A DNA stretch of 64,000 nucleotides from Hydrogenophaga palleronii_A. Its GTDB lineage: Bacteria > Pseudomonadota > Gammaproteobacteria > Burkholderiales > Burkholderiaceae_C. Location of the stretch: assembly GCF_031457455.1 (NCBI RefSeq), contig NZ_JAVDWU010000008.1, positions 62,001 to 126,000 on the forward strand, in the 5' to 3' direction. The notes under the pieces were generated by a model. The model was not told the DNA's origin. It was given only the letters and a program-made list of their open reading frames with translations, and made no database searches. The position numbers were made by a program, and so were the translations under genes. Of this stretch, positions 37,944-46,040 are shown piece by piece (the stretch's first letter is position 1; each line of letters begins with the position of its first letter).

Positions 37944-38542
37944 GGCAATTTCTCCTGGTGTTGCAAGGCGGACCGGTAGTCCGCGCGGGTGCACAGCGCA
38001 AGGCTGGCGACTTTTTCCTTGAGCTGGACATTGCGCTGGTAGACAAAGCCGAAGGCTTTGTTCAGCACGTGGATCTTTTCGTTGTGCGCATCGGGTTCGA
38101 CCACGACGCGCTTCGCCTGCAGGCCGTCGAACATCAGGTCCATCACGGCCTTGAACATCCGGCGGGTGAAGCCGCGCAGGGGTCGCTCGGCCGGCGCCAC
38201 GCAGATGTGCATGCCGACGTCGCCGTCCTGCACCTCGTAGTGATCGGCCAACTGGTCGAAGCGCGGGTCATAGGACTCGGCCAGCACCACAGGCCGGCCG
38301 TCCATCACGCCGATGTGCACATCGCGAAAGCAACAGGCGAGCTGGTCTTCATACAGCGTGCGCACGGCCTCCACCGATGCACCCTGCAGGCACCAGAACT
38401 TCGCGTGCTCGTGCTGGAACCAGCCGTGGATCATTGGGATGTCGTCCGGGATGCGCAGGCGGCGGAACGCGATGGGACCGGCCTGCGGGCCGTCGTCCTG
38501 CGGGGGCGGCGCCACCTCAGGTTTTTCAAGCAACTGGTGCAT
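37940..38542 (-). CDS. alcB: Hydroxylamine acyltransferase (GNAT, IucB/AlcB-like)
   Basis: A 200-residue GNAT-fold acyltransferase that transfers an acyl group (succinyl in the alcaligin route) to the N-hydroxylated amine. Family features: HGWFQHEHAKFWCLQ near 40, DRFDQLADHYEV-like segment (DPRFDQLADHYEVQDGDVG), VAPAERPLRGFTRRM for CoA binding, and VVVEPDAHNEKIHVLNKAFG near the C-terminus, shared with RhbD and IucB. Starts 16 bp inside alcS and overlaps alcC. Acyl donor is inferred from the cluster type. Confidence 0.88.
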   Translation of the reverse strand: MHQLLEKPEVAPPPQDDGPQAGPIAFRRLRIPDDIPMIHGWFQHEHAKFWCLQGASVEAVRTLYEDQLACCFRDVHIGVMDGRPVVLAESYDPRFDQLADHYEVQDGDVGMHICVAPAERPLRGFTRRMFKAVMDLMFDGLQAKRVVVEPDAHNEKIHVLNKAFGFVYQRNVQLKEKVASLALCTRADYRSALQHQEKLP

Positions 38543-39746
38543 GGTCTGGTTTCTCCGTGTCCTGGGTGGGAAGGGGGGTGCGTGACGGCGTGGCCGGGAA
38601 ACTCCACAGCCACAGGGCGGCGGCCAGCACAAAACCGGCGCAGGCCACGATGAAGGGGGCCTGCAGGCCGTACACGCTCACCAGCGAACCGGCGGTGAAG
38701 GACGCGATCAGCACGCCGGTGTTCTGGAAGATGTTGATGACGCCGTAGTCGCGGCCGAAGTCGTCGGGCGTGCTCAGCGCGTAGAGCTTGATGTCGAAGT
38801 TGATGACGAGCTGGAACAGTGCCCAGCCGAACAGCACGCGGCCGATGAGCAGCGTGGCCGTGTCGGGCGCGGCCTGCAGGAGCAGACCCACGGCGCCCAG
38901 CAGCAGGTTGCCGAGCGTGCGCCGCGCCGGATGGTGTTCCGACAGCGCCAGCCAGCGATTGATGAGCAAGGCCGCCACCGCCACCATCTTGGGCACCGCA
39001 AACGCCGCACCGGCTACCGTTTCGCCGCCAAAGGCAGCCGCCTGGGCCCAGTACACCGAGAAGAAGGGGCGCACGATGGCGGCGCCGAAATCGAACAGCA
39101 GCATGATCACGGCCAGCTTCAGGATGGGCGCGTGGCCCGCAAAGCTGAAGCGGCGCGGCGCCGTGCGTTCGGGGGCGTCCTGCCCGAGCACGTGCACCAT
39201 GCGGCGGCTGCGGATGAGGTAGGTGCAGATCGCCATCTGGACCAGGTCGGCGCCGGCCATCAGCAGCACGCACTGGCGCACGCCCCAGCCGTCGATCACC
39301 GAGCCGCCCACCACCGCGCCCAGGATCACGCCCAGGTGCGCCGTCACCGACAGCACGCCGATGGTGGCGGCTCGTGTGTCGTCGGTCTCCAGCCGCATGA
39401 GGTAGGGAAAGTTCAGCAAGTAGCTGCTCTTGAAAGCGAACATCAACAGCGACAGCACCCAGTAGCTCGCCACCCCGGGGGCCCAGTAGCTCGCCAGGCA
39501 CAGCGCCGCCGCAATGCCCTGCGTGACCTGCAGGATGTGCAGTGTCTCAATGCGGCGCGCCACGCGTACCCACAGCGGGAAGACGCACATCACCACGATG
39601 GAGATGGCCGCCACATAGGCACCCACGTGGAAGGGGCTGTCCAGCCCGTAGCGTTCGCTGAAGAACTGCGGATAAAAGGGGATGAGGAGTGCATCGCTGA
39701 TGACAGCGAACACCGTCATCAGGATCAATCCGTATTTCAAAGACAT
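38526..39746 (-). CDS. alcS: MFS transporter, AlcS-like siderophore exporter
   Basis: A 406-residue major facilitator with about twelve hydrophobic segments and a central charged loop (LGQDAPERTAPRRFS). MSLKYGLILMTVFAVISDAL begins the first membrane helix; VRVARRIETLH is a motif-A-like loop. In Bordetella AlcS exports alcaligin and lies in the same locus. Here it sits second in the operon, overlapping alcA by 10 bp and alcB by 17 bp. Confidence 0.85.
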   Translation of the reverse strand: MSLKYGLILMTVFAVISDALLIPFYPQFFSERYGLDSPFHVGAYVAAISIVVMCVFPLWVRVARRIETLHILQVTQGIAAALCLASYWAPGVASYWVLSLLMFAFKSSYLLNFPYLMRLETDDTRAATIGVLSVTAHLGVILGAVVGGSVIDGWGVRQCVLLMAGADLVQMAICTYLIRSRRMVHVLGQDAPERTAPRRFSFAGHAPILKLAVIMLLFDFGAAIVRPFFSVYWAQAAAFGGETVAGAAFAVPKMVAVAALLINRWLALSEHHPARRTLGNLLLGAVGLLLQAAPDTATLLIGRVLFGWALFQLVINFDIKLYALSTPDDFGRDYGVINIFQNTGVLIASFTAGSLVSVYGLQAPFIVACAGFVLAAALWLWSFPATPSRTPLPTQDTEKPDHAPVA

Positions 39747-41104
39747 GTGTCGCCTTGCGGGAGGGGGGTGAACAGCGGCGAGCGCGGCACGGTGAAGCTC
39801 TGCAGCGCAAACGCCGGCTCGATGCGGTAGTGCTCCACGCCGGTCAGCTCACGGATCAGGCAGGAATTGCGGTAGCAGGCCAGACCGAGCTCCGGGTTGC
39901 TCAGGCCATGGCTGTGCAGGCCGGCGTTCTGCACGTAGACCTCGCTGCCGTTGGCGTCCACCGCGTGGTTGCGGGTGGGCTGGTAGCGCCCCTCGAGGTC
40001 GAAACGCAGGCGGTGCTCGATGCCGCCCAGGAAGGCTGGCGGTTTCTGCCGGTAGCCGGTGGCGAAGATGAGGCCATCGGTGCGGTGCTCGAAGGCTGCA
40101 CCGGTGTCGGTGCGCACGAAGCACAGCACATGGAGTCCGCGGTCGGCATCGTGGCGGCAGTGCTGCAGCTCCGACTGCGTGAGCAGATGGGCCTGGAAGC
40201 GCTTGAGCCGCCGGCCTTCCTCGAGCTGGTGGTAGATGTCGTCCATCAACTGGGCGTTGATGCCCTTGTACAGGCTGTCCTGACGCGCCAGTACCTCGGG
40301 CTTGCGCGCTTCGGGCAGGCTGTAGAAGTAATCGGTGTAGTCGGGCGAGAACATCTCCAGCGTGAGCTTGGTGGTCTCCATCTGGAAGAAGTAGGGCGAG
40401 CGCGTGATCCAGTTGATCGTGGTGCCGCGGTGGGCGGCCTCCTTGAGCAGGTCGTGGCAGACCTCCGCGGCACTCTGCCCGCTGCCCACGATGGTCACGG
40501 ACTGGCGGGTCAGCAGTTCCTCCTTGTGCTGCAGGTAGCGCGCCGTGTGCACGTAAGGGTGCGTGCTGCCCTTGCAGCAGGCCGGCAGGCTGGGCTGGGC
40601 CCCCACGCCGATCACCAGCTTGCGGCAGGTGTATTCGGCATGCGCGCCGTCTTCCTGGCGCGCACGCACGCGGTACAGGCCTTCGGTCGCTTCATACGAG
40701 AGGCTCACCACCTCGTGCCCGAAGCGCACGTTGTCGAGCCGCTGCGACGCCCACTGGCAATAGCGGTTGTAGGCTTCGCGGCGGATGTACAGCGGGCCGT
40801 TGATGTAGTGCGAGTAGATCTCGCCGCTGTGCTTGCAGTAGTTGAGGTAGCTGAACTCGCTGGTAGGGTCGGCCAGGCTCACCAGATCGGCCAGGCAGGG
40901 ATTCTGCAGCGTGGTGTTGTCAATGAGCATGCCCGGGTGCCAATTGAACTCGCGGTGCCGCTCCAGGAACAAGGCCCGCACGGGTGCCGCGGCCTGTGCC
41001 AGCGGGGCCACCAGGCAGGCCAGACTCAGGTTGAAGGGCCCCAGGCCGATGCCGATGAAGTCATAGACCTCATGACGGCGGGGCGGTTGGATGTTGCCAG
41101 CCAT
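39737..41104 (-). CDS. alcA: Diamine/lysine N-monooxygenase (IucD family), AlcA-like
   Basis: FAD- and NADPH-dependent N-hydroxylase of 455 residues, catalysing the first step of hydroxamate siderophore synthesis, probably on putrescine. FAD loop GIGLGPFNLSLA near 18, EFNWHPGML, LQNPCLADLVSLADPTS, NADPH loop VGSGQSAAEV near 205, and the ATGY motif (FATGYRQKP) near 350. First gene of alcA-S-B-C-D-E. A Fur-box-like site lies about 100 bp upstream. No ornithine decarboxylase is in the window, so putrescine must come from elsewhere. Confidence 0.9.
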   Translation of the reverse strand: MAGNIQPPRRHEVYDFIGIGLGPFNLSLACLVAPLAQAAAPVRALFLERHREFNWHPGMLIDNTTLQNPCLADLVSLADPTSEFSYLNYCKHSGEIYSHYINGPLYIRREAYNRYCQWASQRLDNVRFGHEVVSLSYEATEGLYRVRARQEDGAHAEYTCRKLVIGVGAQPSLPACCKGSTHPYVHTARYLQHKEELLTRQSVTIVGSGQSAAEVCHDLLKEAAHRGTTINWITRSPYFFQMETTKLTLEMFSPDYTDYFYSLPEARKPEVLARQDSLYKGINAQLMDDIYHQLEEGRRLKRFQAHLLTQSELQHCRHDADRGLHVLCFVRTDTGAAFEHRTDGLIFATGYRQKPPAFLGGIEHRLRFDLEGRYQPTRNHAVDANGSEVYVQNAGLHSHGLSNPELGLACYRNSCLIRELTGVEHYRIEPAFALQSFTVPRSPLFTPLPQGDTCL

Positions 41105-41202
41105 AGTTGCTACCTTCTTTCGTCAGGATGGGGTTGCGGGCGCGGGACGGCTGCAACCTTCACCGCCGCCCTTCCCTTGATGACGAAGCAGGATGCCAAA
41201 AA

Positions 41203-41221
41203 TTTAATGAGAATCATTACG
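41203..41221. promoter_or_regulatory. Fur box upstream of alcA
   Basis: tttaatgagaatcattacg matches the classic 19 bp Fur consensus at 14 positions, centred on aatgagaatcatt. It lies between the second ECF sigma gene and alcA, placing the biosynthetic operon under iron control. Confidence 0.75.
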
Positions 41222-41258
41222 ATGTGTGACCGAAACAAGGCCTGCAGCACAGGACGGG

Positions 41259-41777
41259 TCAGGACGGCTTGAGCAACTCGCGGCAGCCGGCGAGCGCCAC
41301 CATGGCGTCGCGCACCATGAAGTTCACCAACGTGACCGACACGCCGAGCATGTCCGCCACCTCCTGCTGGGTGTGGCCGTCGACGCGGTGCAGCGTGAAG
41401 GCCTCACGGGTGCGCGAGGGCAGAGTGCGCAGCCGGCGCTCCACCCAACGCAGGTGCTGGCGGCCGATGGCCACGTGCTCGGGCGAGCCTGTGGCGGCCT
41501 GCACGTCTTCGCCGTCGGCTTCGTCGGCGAAGACGTTCTGCTCGGTGCGGCACCGGCGCAGGTGGTCGATGCACAGGTGGTGCACCACGCGCATGCAGTA
41601 GGCCACTGGCCGGCCCACGCAGGCCCCCTCGCCGCACTGCATCAGCTTCATGCAGGCGTCCTGCATCACGTCATCCGCGACGTCGCGGTCGCCCACCCAC
41701 CGCCATGCCGCGCGCCGCAGCAGGGGCCGGTGGGCAACGAAGGCCTCCACAAGCGGGTGTGGCTGTGCGCTCGCCAC
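41259..41777 (-). CDS. ECF-type sigma factor
   Basis: An RNA polymerase sigma factor of about 172 residues. Region 2: WVGDRDVADDVMQDACMKL near 25 and YCMRVVHHLCIDHLRR near 60. Region 4: LRTLPSRTREAFTLHRVDGH then TQQEVADMLGVSVTLVNFMV near 140. The GTG at 41777 lies one base after the receptor stop and is preceded by ggaaa; the frame runs further upstream into the receptor gene. No anti-sigma gene follows. It sits between the receptor and the alc operon and probably drives one or both. Confidence 0.85.
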   Translation of the reverse strand: MASAQPHPLVEAFVAHRPLLRRAAWRWVGDRDVADDVMQDACMKLMQCGEGACVGRPVAYCMRVVHHLCIDHLRRCRTEQNVFADEADGEDVQAATGSPEHVAIGRQHLRWVERRLRTLPSRTREAFTLHRVDGHTQQEVADMLGVSVTLVNFMVRDAMVALAGCRELLKPS

Positions 41778-41778
41778 G

Positions 41779-44211
41779 TCAGTATTTCCAGTTGAGCGAC
41801 AGCAGGGCGTTGCGCGGCGCGCCATACAGGCTCTGATCCCAGTAGAGGCTGGAAAGGTATTTCCTGTTGGTGGCGTTGTTCACCGTCAGCAGGGCGCTGA
41901 AGTGCTCGTTGAAGTCATAGCGCGCCATGAGGCCGAGCACGGCATACGAGCCCTGGCGGCGGACGATGTCGGCACCGTCTGGCGCGGTCTGGGTGGCGTT
42001 CACGCGCTCGATGTCGCTTTGCCAGCGCAGCGTGGCGCCCAGCTTGAGCTGGGGCAGCGCCGGTACCTGGTAACGGGTGGACAGCCGGAAGGTGCGGCGT
42101 GGCACGAAGGTGCGTGCCTTCGCTCCGTCGCCGTCTTCCAGGCGCAGCTGCGTGTAGCCGGCGCTGAGCTCCCAGTGGCGGCCCAGGCGCCCGGCCAGGT
42201 CCAGCTCGAAGCCGGTGGAGGTGGCGTCCACGCGGCGGTAGTAGGCAAAGCTGTCGAAGCCGGCGTACTCGGCCGTGTTGTCCTGCTGCGCGCGGAATAC
42301 GGTGAACGAGCCGTTCAGGCCGCCGTCGAACCACTCGCCCTTGACGCCCGCTTCCACGTTGCTGCCCTTGATGGGCCCCAGCAGTTCCTGGTTGACGTCG
42401 ACCTGCGTCTGCGGATTGAAGATCTTCGTGTAGCTGGCGTACAGCGAGTGGTGGGCGTCCACGTCGAGCACAGTGCCGATGAAGGGCACGGTCTCGGTTT
42501 CGCGGTACTCGCGCGGCACGCCGCGGAAGCCCTGGCCCTCGCTTTCCATGCGGGTGTGGTTCAGGCCCAGCAGCAGCTTCCAGGGGTCGGTCAGGTTCAA
42601 ACGGGTCAGGGCATACACCGTTTCGCGCTGGTTGATGAAATCGGCCTCGCCGGTCGCACCGTTGAACGCCGGCTCCGGATAGCTGCCCCAGCCGTGGGGG
42701 GCCGTCACCGGGGTGCTGTTGTTCTCGCCGCGCGTGTACGACGCCAGGTTGTGGACCTTCGAGTGGTTGGCACCCACCACCGCTTCATGGCGGCGCCCGC
42801 CGAGCGTGAAGGGGCCTGTTGCATGCAGGTCGAAGAGCGTCTGCTTTTCATCCGACACCTGGGTGGACAGCCAGCTTTCCGTGCCGACGCCCGTGATGCG
42901 GTCGGGCAGTGCGCCCGAGATGCTGAACAGCTTGCCGTCGGCTTCCAGCTTGCGGTCACTGGCCACGCCCTTGACTGTCCAGGCATTGTCGAGCGTGTGC
43001 GAGAGCTCGACGAACGTGGTGGTGTCGGTGTTGTCCCAGTGCGACCAACGCGGCGCCGCAGCCGTCCGGTGCGGATAGTCGGTGGGTGAGCCGTCCGAGT
43101 GGTTCAACGGCAGGCCGCCCCAGGCCGTTCCCTCGGGCCGGTTGGCCTGCCGCGTCACACCGCCGGTGAGCACGGTGCGAGGGCCCAGGTCCACCTCCAG
43201 CAAGCCGGCAAACACAGTCTTGTCGAGCGAGTAGTTGTCCATGAACGAATCGCTCTGCTGGGCCGCCACGATGGCACGGCCGCGCAGCGTGCGCGCCTCG
43301 TTCAGCGGGCCCGACACATCACCTTCGATACGCCGCTTGTTCCACGAACCCACCGACGCCGCCGCCCCCGCCTGGAAGTCGGCCGTGGGGCGCTTGCGCA
43401 CGTAGTTCACAGTGGCCGCCGGGTTGCCCGTGGACGACAGCAGCCCGTTGGCGCCGCGCAGCACCTCGATGCGGTCGTAAAGCGCAGTGTCCAGGTCGCC
43501 AAGCTGGTCGCCGTTGGTGAAGGGCATGCCCACGCCGTCGACCTGGAAGTTCGAGATGTCGAAGCCCCGCGAGGTGAAGTAGGTGCGGTCGGTCTCCACC
43601 ACGTCCACCGACACGCCGGTGGTATTGGCCAGCACCTCGTTGGCATTGAGCAGGCCGAAGTCGTCCATCTGCGCACGCGTGACCACACTCACCGACTGTG
43701 GCGTTTCGCGCGGCGACAGTGGCAGGCGCGTGGCTGCGTTGCTGGCCTGCACGCCATAGCTGTCGGTGCCCTGGGTGGTGAGCACATCGCGGCGTGCCTG
43801 CACCAGCACTGTGGGCAGCGCGGACGCCGACGACGCGGGAGTAACCTCCAGCGCGAAGCTGCCGTCGGGCTGGGCCGCTGCCTTCAGATTGGAGCCTGCC
43901 AGCAGCGCGCTGAAGCCTTCGTCGACCGTGTAGCGGCCGTTCAGGCCCGGGCTCTGGCGGCCCTCGGCCAGCTTGGGGTCGAAAGACAGTAGCACGCCCG
44001 CGCTGAGCGCAAAGCGGTTGAGCGCCTCGTCGAGTGGGCCGGGGGCAATGGTGTATTCGCGGGCGGCCTGGGTGCCGCTGGGGGCTGGAGACGCAGCCGA
44101 CGCCTGAGCCAACACACCCGTGGGCGCCAGCGCCAGGCTGGCGCACAAAGCGAGGCCGGCGGCCCGGCCTTTGATCGAGGCCGCATCGGCCCCGGCAATA
44201 CGAACAGTCAT
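41779..44211 (-). CDS. TonB-dependent siderophore receptor with signalling domain
   Basis: Outer-membrane ferric-siderophore transporter of 810 residues. Signal peptide ends near VLAQA (residue 36). A secretin/TonB N-terminal (STN) domain follows (about 50-125, YTIAPGPLDEALNRFALSAG), which in transducers contacts FecR. Then the plug (about 150-270, TGVSVDVVETDRTYFTSRGF, RIEVLRGANGLLSSTGNP) and a barrel ending in LLSLNWKY. It resembles FauA/FhuE-type hydroxamate receptors, but Bordetella FauA as I know it has no STN domain. The FecI/FecR genes lie just upstream. Alcaligin-type substrate inferred from the locus. Confidence 0.9.
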   Translation of the reverse strand: MTVRIAGADAASIKGRAAGLALCASLALAPTGVLAQASAASPAPSGTQAAREYTIAPGPLDEALNRFALSAGVLLSFDPKLAEGRQSPGLNGRYTVDEGFSALLAGSNLKAAAQPDGSFALEVTPASSASALPTVLVQARRDVLTTQGTDSYGVQASNAATRLPLSPRETPQSVSVVTRAQMDDFGLLNANEVLANTTGVSVDVVETDRTYFTSRGFDISNFQVDGVGMPFTNGDQLGDLDTALYDRIEVLRGANGLLSSTGNPAATVNYVRKRPTADFQAGAAASVGSWNKRRIEGDVSGPLNEARTLRGRAIVAAQQSDSFMDNYSLDKTVFAGLLEVDLGPRTVLTGGVTRQANRPEGTAWGGLPLNHSDGSPTDYPHRTAAAPRWSHWDNTDTTTFVELSHTLDNAWTVKGVASDRKLEADGKLFSISGALPDRITGVGTESWLSTQVSDEKQTLFDLHATGPFTLGGRRHEAVVGANHSKVHNLASYTRGENNSTPVTAPHGWGSYPEPAFNGATGEADFINQRETVYALTRLNLTDPWKLLLGLNHTRMESEGQGFRGVPREYRETETVPFIGTVLDVDAHHSLYASYTKIFNPQTQVDVNQELLGPIKGSNVEAGVKGEWFDGGLNGSFTVFRAQQDNTAEYAGFDSFAYYRRVDATSTGFELDLAGRLGRHWELSAGYTQLRLEDGDGAKARTFVPRRTFRLSTRYQVPALPQLKLGATLRWQSDIERVNATQTAPDGADIVRRQGSYAVLGLMARYDFNEHFSALLTVNNATNRKYLSSLYWDQSLYGAPRNALLSLNWKY

Positions 44212-44329
44212 GGAAAACCTTTCTATGGAAAGTGGTTGCTTTCATGACTGACCGAATGAGGTGAAAAAACCTGCAGGCTTGCCCCAAAAATAACTTTAAG
44301 CAGGGGCCGGAGGCCTGGTTGGCGCAAAA

Positions 44330-45331
44330 CTAGCGCGAACCCAGCGTCACCCAAAGGGGCGTATACGACCGTGCCCGAACCGGCAGCGTGCGTTCCAGCG
44401 CCGCGATGACTCGGCCCAGGTCGTCCACCGGGAACACGCCCGAGATGCGAAGGCCGGCCACCGCCTCGGCGCAGCGCAGCCAGCCGCGCCGGTAGCGCGC
44501 TAGCTCTGCGGCCAGCGCGTCCAACGGCATGTTCTGCGCCACCAGCAGGCCGTCCACCCAGGCCGCCGCGCTGGTATCCACGGGCTGTGCGCGGTGCGCC
44601 CCTGTGGTCTCAAAGACCAACTGCTGACCCGCCTGCAGGTGGACCACTGGCGCCGCTTCGCCTGGCCGCCCGTGCGGACGAACCTCCAGCATGCCTTCCA
44701 TCACCTTCACCCCGGTGTGTTCCGCATGCTGGCGCACCAGGAAGCGCCCTGCCTTCGAGCGCACCTCACCCTCGGCCGTGCGCACCACAAAGGGCCGCGA
44801 CGGCAAGGATTGCAGGTCTGGCTCGCACACCACCATCACCTCGCCCTGGTGCAGGCGCACGCAGCGCCATTGCGCATCAAACAGTTCATCCACCGCCGTG
44901 GCCGTGTTCAGATGCAGCACGCTGCCGTCGGCCAGGACCACGCGCGCGCGTTCGCCCACCTCCGTGTGATGCTGCGCCACCAGCCCTCGCCAGCCGCCCT
45001 GGTCGCGGGCAGCCAGCGCCAGGGCGCCCGTGCCACCCGCCAGCAGCAGGCCCTTGAGCACCGTGCGCCGCTGCGGGCGCTGGGCGGCGGCCGATTCCCG
45101 CTGGGCCAGCGTGGCATGCGCCAGCGAACTCGGCAGTACCTTGATGCGGCGGCTCAGGTCGTCGAGCGTGGCCCAGGCTTGCGCATGCTCGAGCCGCTCG
45201 CGCTGCCAGCGCTGGCAGGCTTCGTGGTCTTGTGGCGTGGCTGCGCCCGATTGCAGCTTCACCATCCAGGCGATCGCGACATCCACCGTCGCCACGGGCG
45301 TTGCGGGTGTGCGTGGTGCAGTGCGGCCCAT
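44330..45331 (-). CDS. fecR: FecR-type anti-sigma factor/signal transducer
   Basis: A 333-residue inner-membrane regulator. Cytoplasmic N-terminal DUF4880-like part (AIAWMVKLQSGAATPQDHEA), a transmembrane segment near 90-110 (VLKGLLLAGGTGALALAA), then the periplasmic FecR domain (TEVGERARVVLADGSVLHLNT) and a C-terminal segment that would meet the receptor STN domain. Starts 2 bp after the sigma gene, so the two are co-translated. By analogy with FecR it relays receptor occupancy to the sigma factor. Confidence 0.88.
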   Translation of the reverse strand: MGRTAPRTPATPVATVDVAIAWMVKLQSGAATPQDHEACQRWQRERLEHAQAWATLDDLSRRIKVLPSSLAHATLAQRESAAAQRPQRRTVLKGLLLAGGTGALALAARDQGGWRGLVAQHHTEVGERARVVLADGSVLHLNTATAVDELFDAQWRCVRLHQGEVMVVCEPDLQSLPSRPFVVRTAEGEVRSKAGRFLVRQHAEHTGVKVMEGMLEVRPHGRPGEAAPVVHLQAGQQLVFETTGAHRAQPVDTSAAAWVDGLLVAQNMPLDALAAELARYRRGWLRCAEAVAGLRISGVFPVDDLGRVIAALERTLPVRARSYTPLWVTLGSR

Positions 45332-45333
45332 GG

Positions 45334-45867
45334 CTACTGCAGCTCCATGTGCTGGCGGGCGGCATAGCAGGCCGAAAACGCGCGCGTCATGTACTGCTGC
45401 ACCGAACTGAGGGACACGCCCAGCTCGGCGGCGATCTGCGCATAAGGCAAGCCATCCACCTGCGATAGCAATAAGGCCTGCCGCACCTTCACCGGCAGGC
45501 CGTCCAGCAGGCGGTCCACCTCCAGCAGCGTCTCGAACAGCATCAAGCGTTCCTCTGCCGACGGCGCCAGTGGCTCGGGCAGCATCGTCAGCGCCTCTGC
45601 AAATGCACGTTCCAGCGCTGCACGCCGCAGGTGATCCACCATCAGCCCGTGCGCGATCGTGCTTAGCAAGGCCCTGCCGCCACCCTCGCCGGGCTGCAGG
45701 TACAGCGCCTCTCGGCGCGTGAGCACACGCGCGAAAGTGTCGTGTGCCAAGTCGTCAGCGTGATGTGGGCAACCCAGCCGCCGGCGCAGCCATCTCACCA
45801 GCCACTGGTGATGGCCCCGGTACAGATGGCCGACGGCATGGAGATCGAGCGTCTGGGCGTCTTGCAT
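45334..45867 (-). CDS. fecI: FecI-type ECF sigma factor
   Basis: A 177-residue sigma factor of the iron-starvation FecI group: region 2 with HHADDLAHDTFARVLTRRE near 35 and LLSTIAHGLMVDHLRR near 65; region 4 with LDGLPVKVRQALLLSQVDGL and YAQIAAELGVSLSSVQQYMT near 145. First gene of the fecI-fecR-receptor group, with a Fur-box-like site about 35 bp upstream. Confidence 0.9.
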   Translation of the reverse strand: MQDAQTLDLHAVGHLYRGHHQWLVRWLRRRLGCPHHADDLAHDTFARVLTRREALYLQPGEGGGRALLSTIAHGLMVDHLRRAALERAFAEALTMLPEPLAPSAEERLMLFETLLEVDRLLDGLPVKVRQALLLSQVDGLPYAQIAAELGVSLSSVQQYMTRAFSACYAARQHMELQ

Positions 45868-45901
45868 GGGCAGCCTCGCGGCAACGATGGATTTACAAAG
45901 T

Positions 45902-45920
45902 AATAATGATAACCATTCTT
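45902..45920. promoter_or_regulatory. Fur box upstream of fecI
   Basis: aataatgataaccattctt matches the 19 bp Fur consensus at 15 positions, with the intact half aataatgataa. It lies in the gap between fecI and the divergent aldo/keto reductase gene. Confidence 0.75.
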
Positions 45921-46040
45921 ATTTGTCGTGCCATCCAAGCCATAACGCTGGGCGAAGTTGGTCTCCCCGTGGACCCAAAGGCGCAGTTACCGCCAAGTTA
46001 CTGGGTAGAGTGTCCCTTTGCGCCAATCAAGGAGACTCAC

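Noticed and set aside
36072..41104. Aerobactin or rhizobactin-type pathway for the siderophore genes
   Set aside because: Only one NIS synthetase is present and there is no aminotransferase or diaminopropane decarboxylase; the Rieske and FhuF-type genes fit the alcaligin set better.
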